A stretch of DNA of 64,000 nucleotides from Kineosporiaceae bacterium SCSIO 59966 (lineage in GTDB: Bacteria > Actinomycetota > Actinomycetes > Actinomycetales > SCSIO-59966), in NCBI GenBank assembly GCA_020881835.1, contig CP052876.1, forward strand, positions 744,001 to 808,000, written 5' to 3'. Positions 44,024 through 51,665 of the stretch are shown here, one piece after another. Position 1 is the stretch's first letter, and every line of letters starts with the position of its first letter. The position numbers and the translations under genes are program-made. A model generated the notes under the pieces. It made no database searches. It was not told where the DNA came from and worked only from the letters and a program-made list of their open reading frames with translations.

Positions 44024-44488
44024 TCAGTGGGGCGTCTTGGCTGGCTCCACGAGCTCGACGAGGACGCCGCCGGCGTCCTTGGGGTGCACGAAGTTGACCC
44101 GGCTGTTCGACGTCCCCCTGCGGGGCGCGTCGTAGAGCAGCCGCATCCCGCGCTCGCGTAGAACCGTGGACACCCGTTCGACGTCGTCGACCCGGTAGGC
44201 GACCTGCTGGACGCCGGCCCCGTTGCGGTCGAGGAACTTCGCGATCGTCGAGGTCTCGTCGAGCGGTGCGAGCAGCTGCACGCACGAGTGCGGCGCCGCC
44301 GGGTCGCCCACGCCCATCATCGCCTCGCGGACGCCCTGGTCGGTGTTCACCTCCTCGTGCAGCAGCACCATGCCGAAGGTGTCCCGGTAGAACGCGATGG
44401 CGGCCTCGAGGTCGGGGACGGCCACCCCGACGTGGTCGATCGCGGTGAACAGCGGTTCCGGCGGGTCGGTCGTGGCGGGCTCGGTCAT
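44024..44488 (-). CDS. mce: Methylmalonyl-CoA epimerase
   Basis: This is a 154-residue glyoxalase-fold protein. It begins with IDHVGVAVPDLEAAIAFYRDTFGM, the metal-binding His at about residue 20, then LLAPLDETSTIAKFLDRNGAGVQQVAYRVDD with the second His replaced by the QQVAYRV variant also seen in the family, and ends HPKDAGGVLVELVEP with the catalytic Glu. It interconverts the R and S forms of methylmalonyl-CoA, linking propionyl-CoA carboxylation to the B12 mutase. MeaB and a mutase gene lie within 8 kb. ATG 44488 fits; there is no adjacent operon partner on this strand. Confidence 0.88.
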   Translation of the reverse strand: MTEPATTDPPEPLFTAIDHVGVAVPDLEAAIAFYRDTFGMVLLHEEVNTDQGVREAMMGVGDPAAPHSCVQLLAPLDETSTIAKFLDRNGAGVQQVAYRVDDVERVSTVLRERGMRLLYDAPRRGTSNSRVNFVHPKDAGGVLVELVEPAKTPH

Positions 44489-44636
44489 GACGAAAGGGTG
44501 CCAGAGCCCCGGCCGTGCAGGCTGTGGCGCCGCCCACGTGGCCCTCCGTGGCACAGGCCACGGCGCTCCCTCTGGACGCCGGCCACTGCCGAAGTAGGGT
44601 GGACGTCACCGTGACGTGCCCGCCCAGGAGGTACCC

Positions 44637-45836
44637 GTGACCAGCCCCCGCACCAGCGTCATCGTCGCCGGCGCCCGCACCCCGATGGGGCGGCTGCTCG
44701 GCTCGCTCAAGGACTTCTCCGGCAGCGACCTCGGCGGCGTCGCCATCAAGGGCGCCTTGGACAAGGCCGGCGTGGCGCCCGACCAGGTCGACTACGTGAT
44801 CATGGGGCAGGTGCTGACCGCCGGTGCCGGGCAGATCCCGGCCCGCCAGGCCGCGGTCAAGGCGGGTATCCCGATGACCGTCCCGGCCCTGACCGTCAAC
44901 AAGGTCTGCCTGTCGGGGATCGACGCCATCGCGCTGGCCGACCAGCTGATCCGCGCCGGCGAGTTCGACGTCGTCGTGGCCGGCGGCCAGGAGTCGATGA
45001 CGCAGGCGCCGCACCTGCTGGAGAAGTCGCGGTCCGGCTACAAGTACGGCGACGTCACGGTGCGCGACCACATGGCCTACGACGGCCTGTGGGACGTGTT
45101 CACCGACCAGGCGATGGGCGGGCTCACCGAGGGTGCCAACTGCGCCGACCGGGAGTTCTCCCGCGAGGAGCAGGACGCGTTCTCCGCCCGCAGCCACCAG
45201 CTCGCCGCGCAGGCGTGGAAGAACGGCCTGTTCGACGACGAGGTCGTCCCGGTGCACATCCCGCAGCGCAAGGGGGACCCGGTCGAGTTCCGCTACGACG
45301 AGGGCATCCGCGAGGACACGACGGTCGAGTCCCTGGCGCGTCTCAAGCCCGCCTTCCGCCCCGACGGCACGATCACCGCCGGGTCCGCCTCCCAGATCTC
45401 GGACGGCGCTGCCGCCGTCGTCGTGATGAGCAAGGAGAAGGCCACCGAGCTCGGCCTGTCGTGGCTGGCCGAGATCGGCGCGCACGGTGTCGTGGCCGGC
45501 CCGGACTCGACCCTGCAGAGCCAGCCGTCGCGCGCCATCGAGGCGGCCTGCGCCAAGGAGGGCATCACCCCCGCCGACCTCGACCTCGTGGAGATCAACG
45601 AGGCGTTTGCTGCGGTCGGTCTGGCCAGCATCAAGGAGCTGGACCTCGACCCGGAGAAGGTCAACGTCAACGGCGGTGCCATCGCCATGGGCCACCCGAT
45701 CGGCATGTCCGGCGCCCGGATCACCCTGCATCTCGCACTGGAGCTGCAGCGGCGGGGCGGCGGAACCGGGGTCGCGGCGCTGTGCGGCGGGGGCGGTCAG
45801 GGCGACGCTCTCGTCGTCCGCGTGCCGAGGTCCTGA
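44637..45836 (+). CDS. Acetyl-CoA C-acetyltransferase (thiolase)
   Basis: This is a 399-residue thiolase. The nucleophile Cys lies in [19 protein letters not shown] (about residue 88), the His in [11 protein letters not shown] (about 320-330), the second His in [17 protein letters not shown] and the Cys of [16 protein letters not shown]. These are the four standard catalytic blocks. It condenses or cleaves acetoacetyl-CoA. GTG 44637 follows an excellent AGGAGG; the GTG at 44616 is upstream of this site and not used. meaB follows after two bases. Confidence 0.94.
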   Translation: MTSPRTSVIVAGARTPMGRLLGSLKDFSGSDLGGVAIKGALDKAGVAPDQVDYVIMGQVLTAGAGQIPARQAAVKAGIPMTVPALTVNKVCLSGIDAIALADQLIRAGEFDVVVAGGQESMTQAPHLLEKSRSGYKYGDVTVRDHMAYDGLWDVFTDQAMGGLTEGANCADREFSREEQDAFSARSHQLAAQAWKNGLFDDEVVPVHIPQRKGDPVEFRYDEGIREDTTVESLARLKPAFRPDGTITAGSASQISDGAAAVVVMSKEKATELGLSWLAEIGAHGVVAGPDSTLQSQPSRAIEAACAKEGITPADLDLVEINEAFAAVGLASIKELDLDPEKVNVNGGAIAMGHPIGMSGARITLHLALELQRRGGGTGVAALCGGGGQGDALVVRVPRS

Positions 45837-45838
45837 GC

Positions 45839-46813
45839 TTGGCGGCCGGTGCCCGCGCCGACCTCTCGATCGACGACCTGGTCCGACGCGCGCGGGAGGG
45901 CTCACCGCGGGCGGTCGCCCGTCTCATCTCTCTGGTCGAGGACGCCTCACCGCAGCTGCGGGAGGTGATGGCCGCGCTCGCCCCGCACACCGGGCGGGCA
46001 TGGGTGATCGGGCTGACCGGCTCCCCGGGAGTGGGCAAGTCGACGACCACGTCCATGATCGTCTCGGCTCTGCGTGCCCGGGACCTGAGGGTCGGGATCC
46101 TCGCGGTGGACCCGTCGTCCCCGTTCTCCGGCGGTGCGCTGCTCGGGGACCGGATCCGGATGCAGGACCACGTCCTGGACCGCGAGGTCTACATCCGCTC
46201 CATGGCGAGCCGCGGCCACCTCGGTGGTCTGGCCTGGTCGACCCCGCAGGCGCTTCGGGTGCTCGACGCCTGCGGCTGCGACGTCGTCCTCGTCGAGACG
46301 GTGGGTGTCGGGCAGAGCGAGGTGGAGGTTGCCCGGACGGCGGACACGACCGTCGTCCTGCTCGCGCCCGGGATGGGGGACGGCGTCCAGGCCGCCAAGG
46401 CGGGGATCCTCGAGATCGGCGACGTGTTCGTCGTCAACAAGGCCGATCGGGAGGGTGCGGACGCCACCGTGCGGGACATCCGCGGCATGATCTCGCTCGG
46501 CGAGCGGCGTCAGGCCGGGGACTGGCGCCCGCCGGTGGTCAAGTCGGTCGCGTCCCGGTCCGAGGGGGTGGACGACGTCATGGAGGCTCTGGACAAGCAC
46601 TGGGACTGGCTGCAGTCCAGCGGGGAGCTCGGACGACGCCGGCACCGGCGCGCGGCTGACGAGATCGAGGCGCTGGCCGTCACCGCGTTGCGCGAGCGGA
46701 TCGGCGACCTGCGCTCGGGGCGCGGTCTGGACGACCTCGCCGAGCAGGTCGTCGCAGGTGATCTCGACCCGTACACAGCCGCCGACCGCCTCGTCGCCGC
46801 GGTCGCAGGCTGA
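45839..46813 (+). CDS. meaB: MeaB-type G-protein chaperone of B12-dependent mutases
   Basis: This is a 324-residue GTPase of the MeaB/ArgK family. Walker A is GSPGVGKST (about residues 60-68), followed by LAVDPSSPFSGGALLGDR, RGHLGGLAWST, VVLVETVGVGQSE and the NKAD specificity motif in VFVVNKADREG. It protects and reloads methylmalonyl-CoA-type mutases with adenosylcobalamin. The start is unusual: no ATG or GTG precedes the conserved N-terminus in this frame, and TTG 45839 with GAGG at good spacing is the best choice. It directly follows the thiolase gene. Confidence 0.92.
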   Translation: MAAGARADLSIDDLVRRAREGSPRAVARLISLVEDASPQLREVMAALAPHTGRAWVIGLTGSPGVGKSTTTSMIVSALRARDLRVGILAVDPSSPFSGGALLGDRIRMQDHVLDREVYIRSMASRGHLGGLAWSTPQALRVLDACGCDVVLVETVGVGQSEVEVARTADTTVVLLAPGMGDGVQAAKAGILEIGDVFVVNKADREGADATVRDIRGMISLGERRQAGDWRPPVVKSVASRSEGVDDVMEALDKHWDWLQSSGELGRRRHRRAADEIEALAVTALRERIGDLRSGRGLDDLAEQVVAGDLDPYTAADRLVAAVAG

Positions 46814-46889
46814 CCTCGCGGGGCCGTACGGTCGGTCCGTCGGCCGTCACAGCCGCCGAGGGTGGCAACTTCCTGGCAGAGTGAGGCGC

Positions 46890-47210
46890 ATGATCGTCGC
46901 GTTCTCCGTCGCACCGTCCGGAACCGGTGACTCCGTCAGCGCCGCCGTCGCGGACGCCGTCCGCGTGGTCCGGGAGTCGGGACTGCCGAACCGGACCGAC
47001 GCCATGTTCACCAGCATCGAGGGGGAGTGGGACGAGTGCATGGACGTCGTCCGGCGCGCCTGTGAGGCGGTCGGGCGGCACGGCAACCGGGTCTCGCTCG
47101 TGCTCAAGGCCGACATCCGCCCCGGCCGCACCGGTGAGCTGCAGGGCAAGCTCGACCGGCTCGAGGCCGCGCTGGAGCGGGCCGAGGGCGAAACGGGTCC
47201 AGGCCGGTAG
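46890..47210 (+). CDS. Thiamine-binding protein of the MTH1187/YqgV family
   Basis: This is a 106-residue protein beginning MIVAFSVAPSGTGDSVSAAVADAV, with RTDAMFTSIEGEWDECMDVVRRACEAV and VSLVLKADIRPGRTGELQGKL. This is the DUF77/thiamine-binding small domain family with a ferredoxin-like fold; crystal structures of relatives bind thiamine-like ligands. The physiological role is unknown. The thi operon is 10 kb away, so a link is only suggestive. ATG 46890 is the natural start. Confidence 0.85.
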   Translation: MIVAFSVAPSGTGDSVSAAVADAVRVVRESGLPNRTDAMFTSIEGEWDECMDVVRRACEAVGRHGNRVSLVLKADIRPGRTGELQGKLDRLEAALERAEGETGPGR

Positions 47211-47304
47211 CCCGGTCGTGGCTGGTCGTCAGCGCTGCTGGTCGTCGGGTCGCGCTCGCTGGCGCGCCATAGGGGTCAGCTGGTGTCGGGGGCGGGTCGG
47301 GGTG

Positions 47305-47328
47305 GGGTGGCGGGATTGCATGATCACG
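47305..47328 (-). repeat. GATCATGCAATCCCGCC element, reverse copy
   Basis: GGGTGGCGGGATTGCATG plus ATCACG. It lies in the gap (47211-47425) between the thiamine-binding gene and the VOC gene, with no palindrome element nearby. Confidence 0.92.
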
Positions 47329-47413
47329 GATGGGGGGCGAGGATCTCCCTTGACCCGGTCGCCGGTGCCCCCATGACGTCCGCGCGGCTCTAGCCCCGTC
47401 CCGCCGGCTCGGC

Positions 47414-47419
47414 TACCTT
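47414..47419 (+). promoter_or_regulatory. Putative leaderless -10 box (TACCTT)
   Basis: TACCTT ends six bases before ATG 47426, leaderless spacing; no ribosome site is visible. Confidence 0.45.
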
Positions 47420-47425
47420 CCGGAC

Positions 47426-47785
47426 ATGGCTGTCGCCCGCTCGCCGTCCGTCGTCCTCGACTGCCCGGACCCCGCCGTCCTGGCACGCTTCTACGCCGAG
47501 CTGCTCGGCTGGACGGTGGAGGCCGGCGACGACTGGGCCGACGTCCGCCCGGCCGACGGCAGCCAGTGCCTGTCCTTCCAGCAGGTGACGGACTACCGGG
47601 CACCGCAGTGGCCGGGCCAGGACCTGCCGCAGCAGATGCACCTCGACGTCGTCGTCGACGACCTGGACGCCGCCGAACGGGCGGTCGTGGCGCTCGGCGC
47701 GACACGGCACGCCCACCAGCCGGGGACGACGTTCCGGGTGTTCCTCGACCCCGCCGGGCACCCGTTCTGCCTGTGCCTGGACTGA
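47426..47785 (+). CDS. VOC family (glyoxalase-like) protein
   Basis: This is a 119-residue single-domain VOC protein. It has VVLDCPDPAVLARFYAELLGW near the N-terminus, WADVRPADGSQCLSFQQV in the middle, MHLDVVVDDLDAAERAVVALGA, and ends FRVFLDPAGHPFCLCLD. This resembles the glyoxalase/bleomycin-resistance-like proteins abundant in actinobacteria, most of unknown substrate. The ATG follows a leaderless-type -10 box. It is convergent with the mug-like gene, eight bases apart. Confidence 0.85.
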   Translation: MAVARSPSVVLDCPDPAVLARFYAELLGWTVEAGDDWADVRPADGSQCLSFQQVTDYRAPQWPGQDLPQQMHLDVVVDDLDAAERAVVALGATRHAHQPGTTFRVFLDPAGHPFCLCLD

Positions 47786-47792
47786 GGCTGCT

Positions 47793-48362
47793 TCAGCCCT
47801 CGACCGCACGTCGCAGCTCCGCCAGCCGGTCGCTCAGCGCGTCGAGCGAGTAGTGGGCGTTGAGGCCGCTGGGGTTCGGGAGCAGCCACACCCGCGCGCC
47901 GGCGAGCCGCCGCTCCTGCGGCCCCACCGACGCCGTCCGGTCGTCGAACGCCGTGCGGTACGTCGTGACTCCCAGCACGGCGACGAACCGTGGGGCCCAT
48001 CGCTGGACGTCGGCGACGAGTCGTTCGCCGCCCGCCCGGATCTCCTGCTTCGTGAGCTCGGCCGCCGTCGCGGTCGCCCGCTCCACGACGTTCGTGACGC
48101 CCAGGCCGAGGCCGAGGAGCTCGTGCTGCTCGGCGGGCGCCAGCTGCCGCGGTGTGAACCCGGAGCGGTGCAGTGCCGGCCAGAACCGGTTCCCCGGACG
48201 GGCGAAGTGGAACCCGGTCCACGCCGTCCACAGTCCTGGATTGATGCCGCAGAAGAGGACCCGCAGACCGGGCGCGGCGACGGGCGGGACGGTGGCGCCG
48301 ACGTAGCGGAGGAGCTCCTCCCTGCCCGGACCGCGGCGTCCGGGCGCTGTCGATCGCGCCAC
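47793..48362 (-). CDS. mug: G/U mismatch-specific DNA glycosylase (Mug-type)
   Basis: This is a 189-residue uracil-DNA glycosylase superfamily protein. The catalytic motif is FCGINPGLWTAW (about 36-47), in which Asn replaces the Asp of the main uracil-DNA glycosylase as in Mug/TDG. Also present are HFARPGNRFWPALHRSGF and the C-terminal DNA-binding loop WLLPNPSGLNAHYSL. It removes U or T from mismatches with G. GTG 48362 follows a -10-like TACCGT at leaderless spacing. Confidence 0.9.
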   Translation of the reverse strand: MARSTAPGRRGPGREELLRYVGATVPPVAAPGLRVLFCGINPGLWTAWTGFHFARPGNRFWPALHRSGFTPRQLAPAEQHELLGLGLGVTNVVERATATAAELTKQEIRAGGERLVADVQRWAPRFVAVLGVTTYRTAFDDRTASVGPQERRLAGARVWLLPNPSGLNAHYSLDALSDRLAELRRAVEG

Positions 48363-48368
48363 GGACGC

Positions 48369-48374
48369 ACGGTA
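48369..48374 (-). promoter_or_regulatory. Putative leaderless -10 box for mug (TACCGT)
   Basis: On the minus strand TACCGT ends six bases before the GTG at 48362. Confidence 0.45.
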
Positions 48375-48416
48375 GCGGTCCCGGCGCGGCGTGGTCCGGG
48401 CAGGCGGCGGGCGTGG

Positions 48417-48440
48417 GGGTGGCGGGATTGCATGATCACG
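48417..48440 (-). repeat. GATCATGCAATCCCGCC element, reverse copy
   Basis: GGGTGGCGGGATTGCATG plus ATCACG, followed by AACAGGGG. It lies between the mug start and the end of the beta-propeller gene. Confidence 0.92.
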
Positions 48441-48453
48441 AACAGGGGAGTGA

Positions 48454-50526
48454 TCACCGAGGGGGGAGGGGGAGGGTGTCGAGCTCGGTGAGGCCGTCCA
48501 CCGCCAGCAGGGTCAGGGTCCGGCCACCGTCACCGGCACCCTCGGCGAGGACGACGACGCGCTCACCGACCGGCGTGGCGCGCAGCACCCACGCCTCGCG
48601 GTCCGTCGTCCAGCGGCCGGTCTCGGTCAGGGTGCCGTCGCGGGCGACCGACACCCCGACGATGCCGCTGCTGCCGCCCGCCGCGAGCGGCAGCAGCGCG
48701 AGCCGGCGTTCCGGCAGGTAGCTGAAGGCGCGGGACTCGCCCTCGACGTCCGTCCACGCGTCGCGGTAGGTGAGTGTGTCGATCCGCGCCGGCGCCGCCA
48801 GGTCGCGCAGGTCGAACGACGATACCTGCGCCCCGGTGACCTGGCCGGTCTCGGTCGCGTCCTGGCCCACCCCGAGCAGCAGGTCGTCGCCGAGGGGGTG
48901 CAGGTACGCCGAGTAGCCGGGGATCTTCAGCTCCCCGACCACGGCCGGGGCGGCCGGGTCGGACAGGTCGACGGTGTACAGCGGGTCGGTCTGCCGGAAC
49001 GTCACGACGACGGCGAGGTCGCCGAACCAGCGGACGGCGCGGATCTCCTCACCCTTGCCCAGCCCGCCGACCGAGCCGGTCTCGACCAGATCCCCGTCGC
49101 GCTCGGCGAGCACGGTGACGACGGCCTCGGTGCCGTGCTCGGCCGACTCCGCGGTGGTGGCCACGCGCAGCATGCCGTCCTGCGCGCTCATCGCCCAGCG
49201 GCCGAGCAGCCAGCCGGGCACCGAGCCCGACCCGAGGTACTCGGTGCGCGCCGGGTCGGTGATGTCGAAGCCGTGCAGCTGTGTCGAGCTCGACACCACG
49301 GTCGTCCCGATGCGGACGTCGACCGGCACCGGGAAGCCCCAGCCGCCACGGGTGGTGGCGACGTACAGCCGGTCGGCCGAGGCGTAGACCATGCCGCCGT
49401 CCGCCGACACGGCGTCGGTGTCCACCGTCGGGACGTCGGCCGCACCGGCGTCCAGCGTCAGCACGGTGACGGTGCCGAGGCCCGCCGGGTCCACGGGGTG
49501 GGCCAGGGAGGCGCAGTCCACCGCGGGCTCGCGGGACAGCACCGAGCCGTCGGCGTCCCGGACGACGCGCTGCGGCAGCCACTCGACGGCGGTCATGCTC
49601 TCGATCGCCGCCCGGTTCGCCTCCTCCGCGGCGTCCTCGTCGATGCTGCCGTCGGCGTCGTACTCCGGCTGGGGGAACGGGATGGCCGGTGTCGACCCCA
49701 GGACGACGCGGACGGCGTCGCCGACCACGCGCGCGGACAGGTAGGACGCCTCGACCTCCTCGGTGCGCACGAGGCGGGGACCACCGTCGGCCGTCAGGTC
49801 GAGGACGGACAGCACGGTCGTCGGCGCCCACGACTCGACGGGTGGCGGTGAGGGCACCACGGCGTCGGAGCCGCCGTCCTCGCTCGGCTCGGGCAGGCCG
49901 GGTTCGGGCAGCGGCGCCGGCTCGACCGGCTGCGGCTCGCGCTGGCCGACGACGAGGGCGCGGTCTCCGAGCAGCAGCAGCTCGCTGAGCCACTGCCCGT
50001 CGAGGGACACCGAGCCGGTCGAGCGCAGCCGCCCGCCGTCGGTGTCGACCACGTGCACCGCGTTGCCGGACAGGGTCACGACCCGGCGACCGTCCGTCTT
50101 GACCAGGTCCGGCTCGTCGACGCCCTGCTCCTGGACGTTGGTGCCCGTCTCGCCCGGGCCGACGGCGCCGCCGGTGGCCCCGTCGGCGGCCTCGCCGGCG
50201 CTCTCGGCGGCGTCCTCGGCGATGCCCGCGAGCGCGTCGTCCTGACCGCCCGGCGCGCCGAGCACGCGCCCGAGCCAGCTGCCGCCGGCGTCGGGTCCCT
50301 GCAGGCCCCACGGCCCGACCAGGTCGAGTGCCTGGTCCCGGTACCACTGCTCGACGTCGTCGCAGCCGGTGAACGGCACGAGCTCGGCGGCGGCGGCCTC
50401 CGGTTCGGTGCCGGTGAGGGCCGGGACGACGAGAAGCCCGGCGGTGGCGGCCGCGACGGCGACCGCGGCCCGTCGGGTCACGCGACGGCGCCGGTCGTCC
50501 GGGACAGGATCGGTCGGGCTGCTCAT
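48454..50526 (-). CDS. Secreted beta-propeller domain protein
   Basis: This is a 690-residue protein. The N-terminus has RRRRVTRRAAVAVAAATAGLL, a signal peptide with an Arg-Arg cluster, ending near residue 45. After an alanine-rich spacer comes TNVQEQGVDEPDLVKTDGRRVVTLSGN, the entry motif of the beta-propeller family (PF09826-like), which then continues through repeated beta segments such as LLLGDRALVVGQ, EIRAVRWFGDLAVVVTFR, LYTVDLSDPAAPAVVGELK, HPLGDDLLLGVGQ and PERRLALLPLA. It is probably exported and surface or wall exposed; the function is unknown. ATG 50526 follows GAGGAGGAG. It is transcribed toward mug. Confidence 0.88.
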   Translation of the reverse strand: MSSPTDPVPDDRRRRVTRRAAVAVAAATAGLLVVPALTGTEPEAAAAELVPFTGCDDVEQWYRDQALDLVGPWGLQGPDAGGSWLGRVLGAPGGQDDALAGIAEDAAESAGEAADGATGGAVGPGETGTNVQEQGVDEPDLVKTDGRRVVTLSGNAVHVVDTDGGRLRSTGSVSLDGQWLSELLLLGDRALVVGQREPQPVEPAPLPEPGLPEPSEDGGSDAVVPSPPPVESWAPTTVLSVLDLTADGGPRLVRTEEVEASYLSARVVGDAVRVVLGSTPAIPFPQPEYDADGSIDEDAAEEANRAAIESMTAVEWLPQRVVRDADGSVLSREPAVDCASLAHPVDPAGLGTVTVLTLDAGAADVPTVDTDAVSADGGMVYASADRLYVATTRGGWGFPVPVDVRIGTTVVSSSTQLHGFDITDPARTEYLGSGSVPGWLLGRWAMSAQDGMLRVATTAESAEHGTEAVVTVLAERDGDLVETGSVGGLGKGEEIRAVRWFGDLAVVVTFRQTDPLYTVDLSDPAAPAVVGELKIPGYSAYLHPLGDDLLLGVGQDATETGQVTGAQVSSFDLRDLAAPARIDTLTYRDAWTDVEGESRAFSYLPERRLALLPLAAGGSSGIVGVSVARDGTLTETGRWTTDREAWVLRATPVGERVVVLAEGAGDGGRTLTLLAVDGLTELDTLPLPPR

Positions 50527-50608
50527 GGGGCTCCTCCTCGACGACGGGCACCGCTGTGACGCCGGCCACCTCGCGGCGGTTCCCGTCGAGACCGGATCGT
50601 GATCCACT

Positions 50609-51091
50609 GTGGCCGTGGAGGGCATCCGGCCGGCACGCCCTGAGGACGCACCAGGGATCGCGCGCGTGCACCTGACGAGCTGGCGGGAGACGTATGCGGG
50701 CCTGCTGTCGGCGGCATTCCTCGACGCCCAGGACCCGGCGGAGCGAGAGGCGATGTGGCGTCGCGTCCTTGACCAGAGCCCGGGCCGGGTCCACGTCGCC
50801 GAGTCCGCCGGCGAGGTCGTCGGCTTCAGCGCAGTCCGGCGGCACGACGACGGCGCCGCTCCGCGACCACTGGAGCTCAAGGTCATCTACCTGCTCGCCA
50901 CGCACCACGGCACCGGTCTCGGGCAGGGCCTGCTGGACGCCGCACTCGCGGATGCGCCGGCGTTTCTCTGGGTCGCCGAGGACAACCCTCGCGCACGAGC
51001 CTTCTACCGGCGCAACGGTTTTGAGCCCGACGGTGCCCGCGAGACGGTCGAGGCGTGGGAGAACATGGTGGAGGTCCGGCTCGTCCGCTGA
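50609..51091 (+). CDS. GNAT N-acetyltransferase
   Basis: This is a 160-residue GNAT protein beginning IRPARPEDAPGIARVHLTSWRETYAGLL, the pattern of the common YobN/PhnO-like acetyltransferases. The acetyl-CoA loop is THHGTGLGQGLLDAAL, and VAEDNPRARAFYRRNGFEPDGA is the C-terminal motif. The substrate is unknown. It is divergent from the beta-propeller gene and precedes the MarR gene by under 40 bases; GTG is the start. Confidence 0.85.
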   Translation: MAVEGIRPARPEDAPGIARVHLTSWRETYAGLLSAAFLDAQDPAEREAMWRRVLDQSPGRVHVAESAGEVVGFSAVRRHDDGAAPRPLELKVIYLLATHHGTGLGQGLLDAALADAPAFLWVAEDNPRARAFYRRNGFEPDGARETVEAWENMVEVRLVR

Positions 51092-51115
51092 GTGCTGGCC
51101 TCCAGCAACCGCGGG

Positions 51116-51121
51116 TACGGT
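51116..51121 (+). promoter_or_regulatory. Putative leaderless -10 box for the MarR gene (TACGGT)
   Basis: TACGGT ends seven bases before the chosen GTG (51129). GTG 51120, which overlaps it, is an in-frame alternative start. Confidence 0.4.
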
Positions 51122-51128
51122 GACGGCC

Positions 51129-51656
51129 GTGCCCAGGCCCAGGCTCGCGTTCGACCCGGTCGCCCGCGCCGAGGAGCTGTGGTGCCAGCACTGGGGCGCC
51201 GACAGCCCGCACGACGCGATGGCCGCGGCCACGTCGGTGATGCGCGTCCAGCAGCTCCTGCTGGCCCGGTTCGACGCCGTCCTCAAACCGCTCGGGCTGA
51301 CGTTCGCCCGCTACGAGGCACTCGTCCTGCTGGTGTTCAGCTCGGCCGGCGAGCTGCCGCTGTCCAAGGTGGGCGAGCGCCTGATGGTGCACCCGACGAG
51401 CGTCACGAACATCGTCGACCGCCTGGAGGCCTCCGGGTTCGTCGAGCGGGTGCCCAACCCTCGTGACGGGCGCGGCACGCTGGCGAGGATCACGCCGTCC
51501 GGCCGGGACGTCGCCGCGCGGGCGACCGAGCGCCTGCACGCGATCGAGTTCGGCCTGGAGGCCCTGGACGCCCGGCAGCGCGCCGACCTCACTGGGCTGC
51601 TGCGGCTGGTGCGGATCGGCGCCGGAGACTTCCCGGATAGTCGGACGTCCGAGTAA
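51129..51656 (+). CDS. MarR-family transcriptional regulator
   Basis: This is a 175-residue MarR protein. The wing helix-turn-helix is LPLSKVGERLMVHPTSVTNIV followed by DRLEASGFVERVPNPRDGRG, the family core (about residues 75-120). The N-terminal ARFDAVLKPLGLTFARYEALVLL and C-terminal LEALDARQRADLTGLLRLVR helices form the dimer interface. It lies nine bases upstream of the acyl-CoA mutase gene, with a perfect 12-base palindrome across its own 3' end, so it may regulate the mutase. GTG 51120 is an alternative start. Confidence 0.9.
   Translation: MPRPRLAFDPVARAEELWCQHWGADSPHDAMAAATSVMRVQQLLLARFDAVLKPLGLTFARYEALVLLVFSSAGELPLSKVGERLMVHPTSVTNIVDRLEASGFVERVPNPRDGRGTLARITPSGRDVAARATERLHAIEFGLEALDARQRADLTGLLRLVRIGAGDFPDSRTSE
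51641..51652. promoter_or_regulatory. 12-base perfect palindrome, candidate operator
   Basis: TCGGACGTCCGA is a perfect palindrome lying two bases upstream of the -10-like TAACCT of the acyl-CoA mutase gene and inside the last codons of the MarR gene. A protein bound here would cover the mutase promoter. Confidence 0.5.
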
Positions 51657-51659
51657 CCT
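51654..51659 (+). promoter_or_regulatory. Putative leaderless -10 box for the mutase gene (TAACCT)
   Basis: TAACCT ends six bases before ATG 51666. It includes the TAA stop of the MarR gene. Confidence 0.5.
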
Positions 51660-51665
51660 GGCGGC

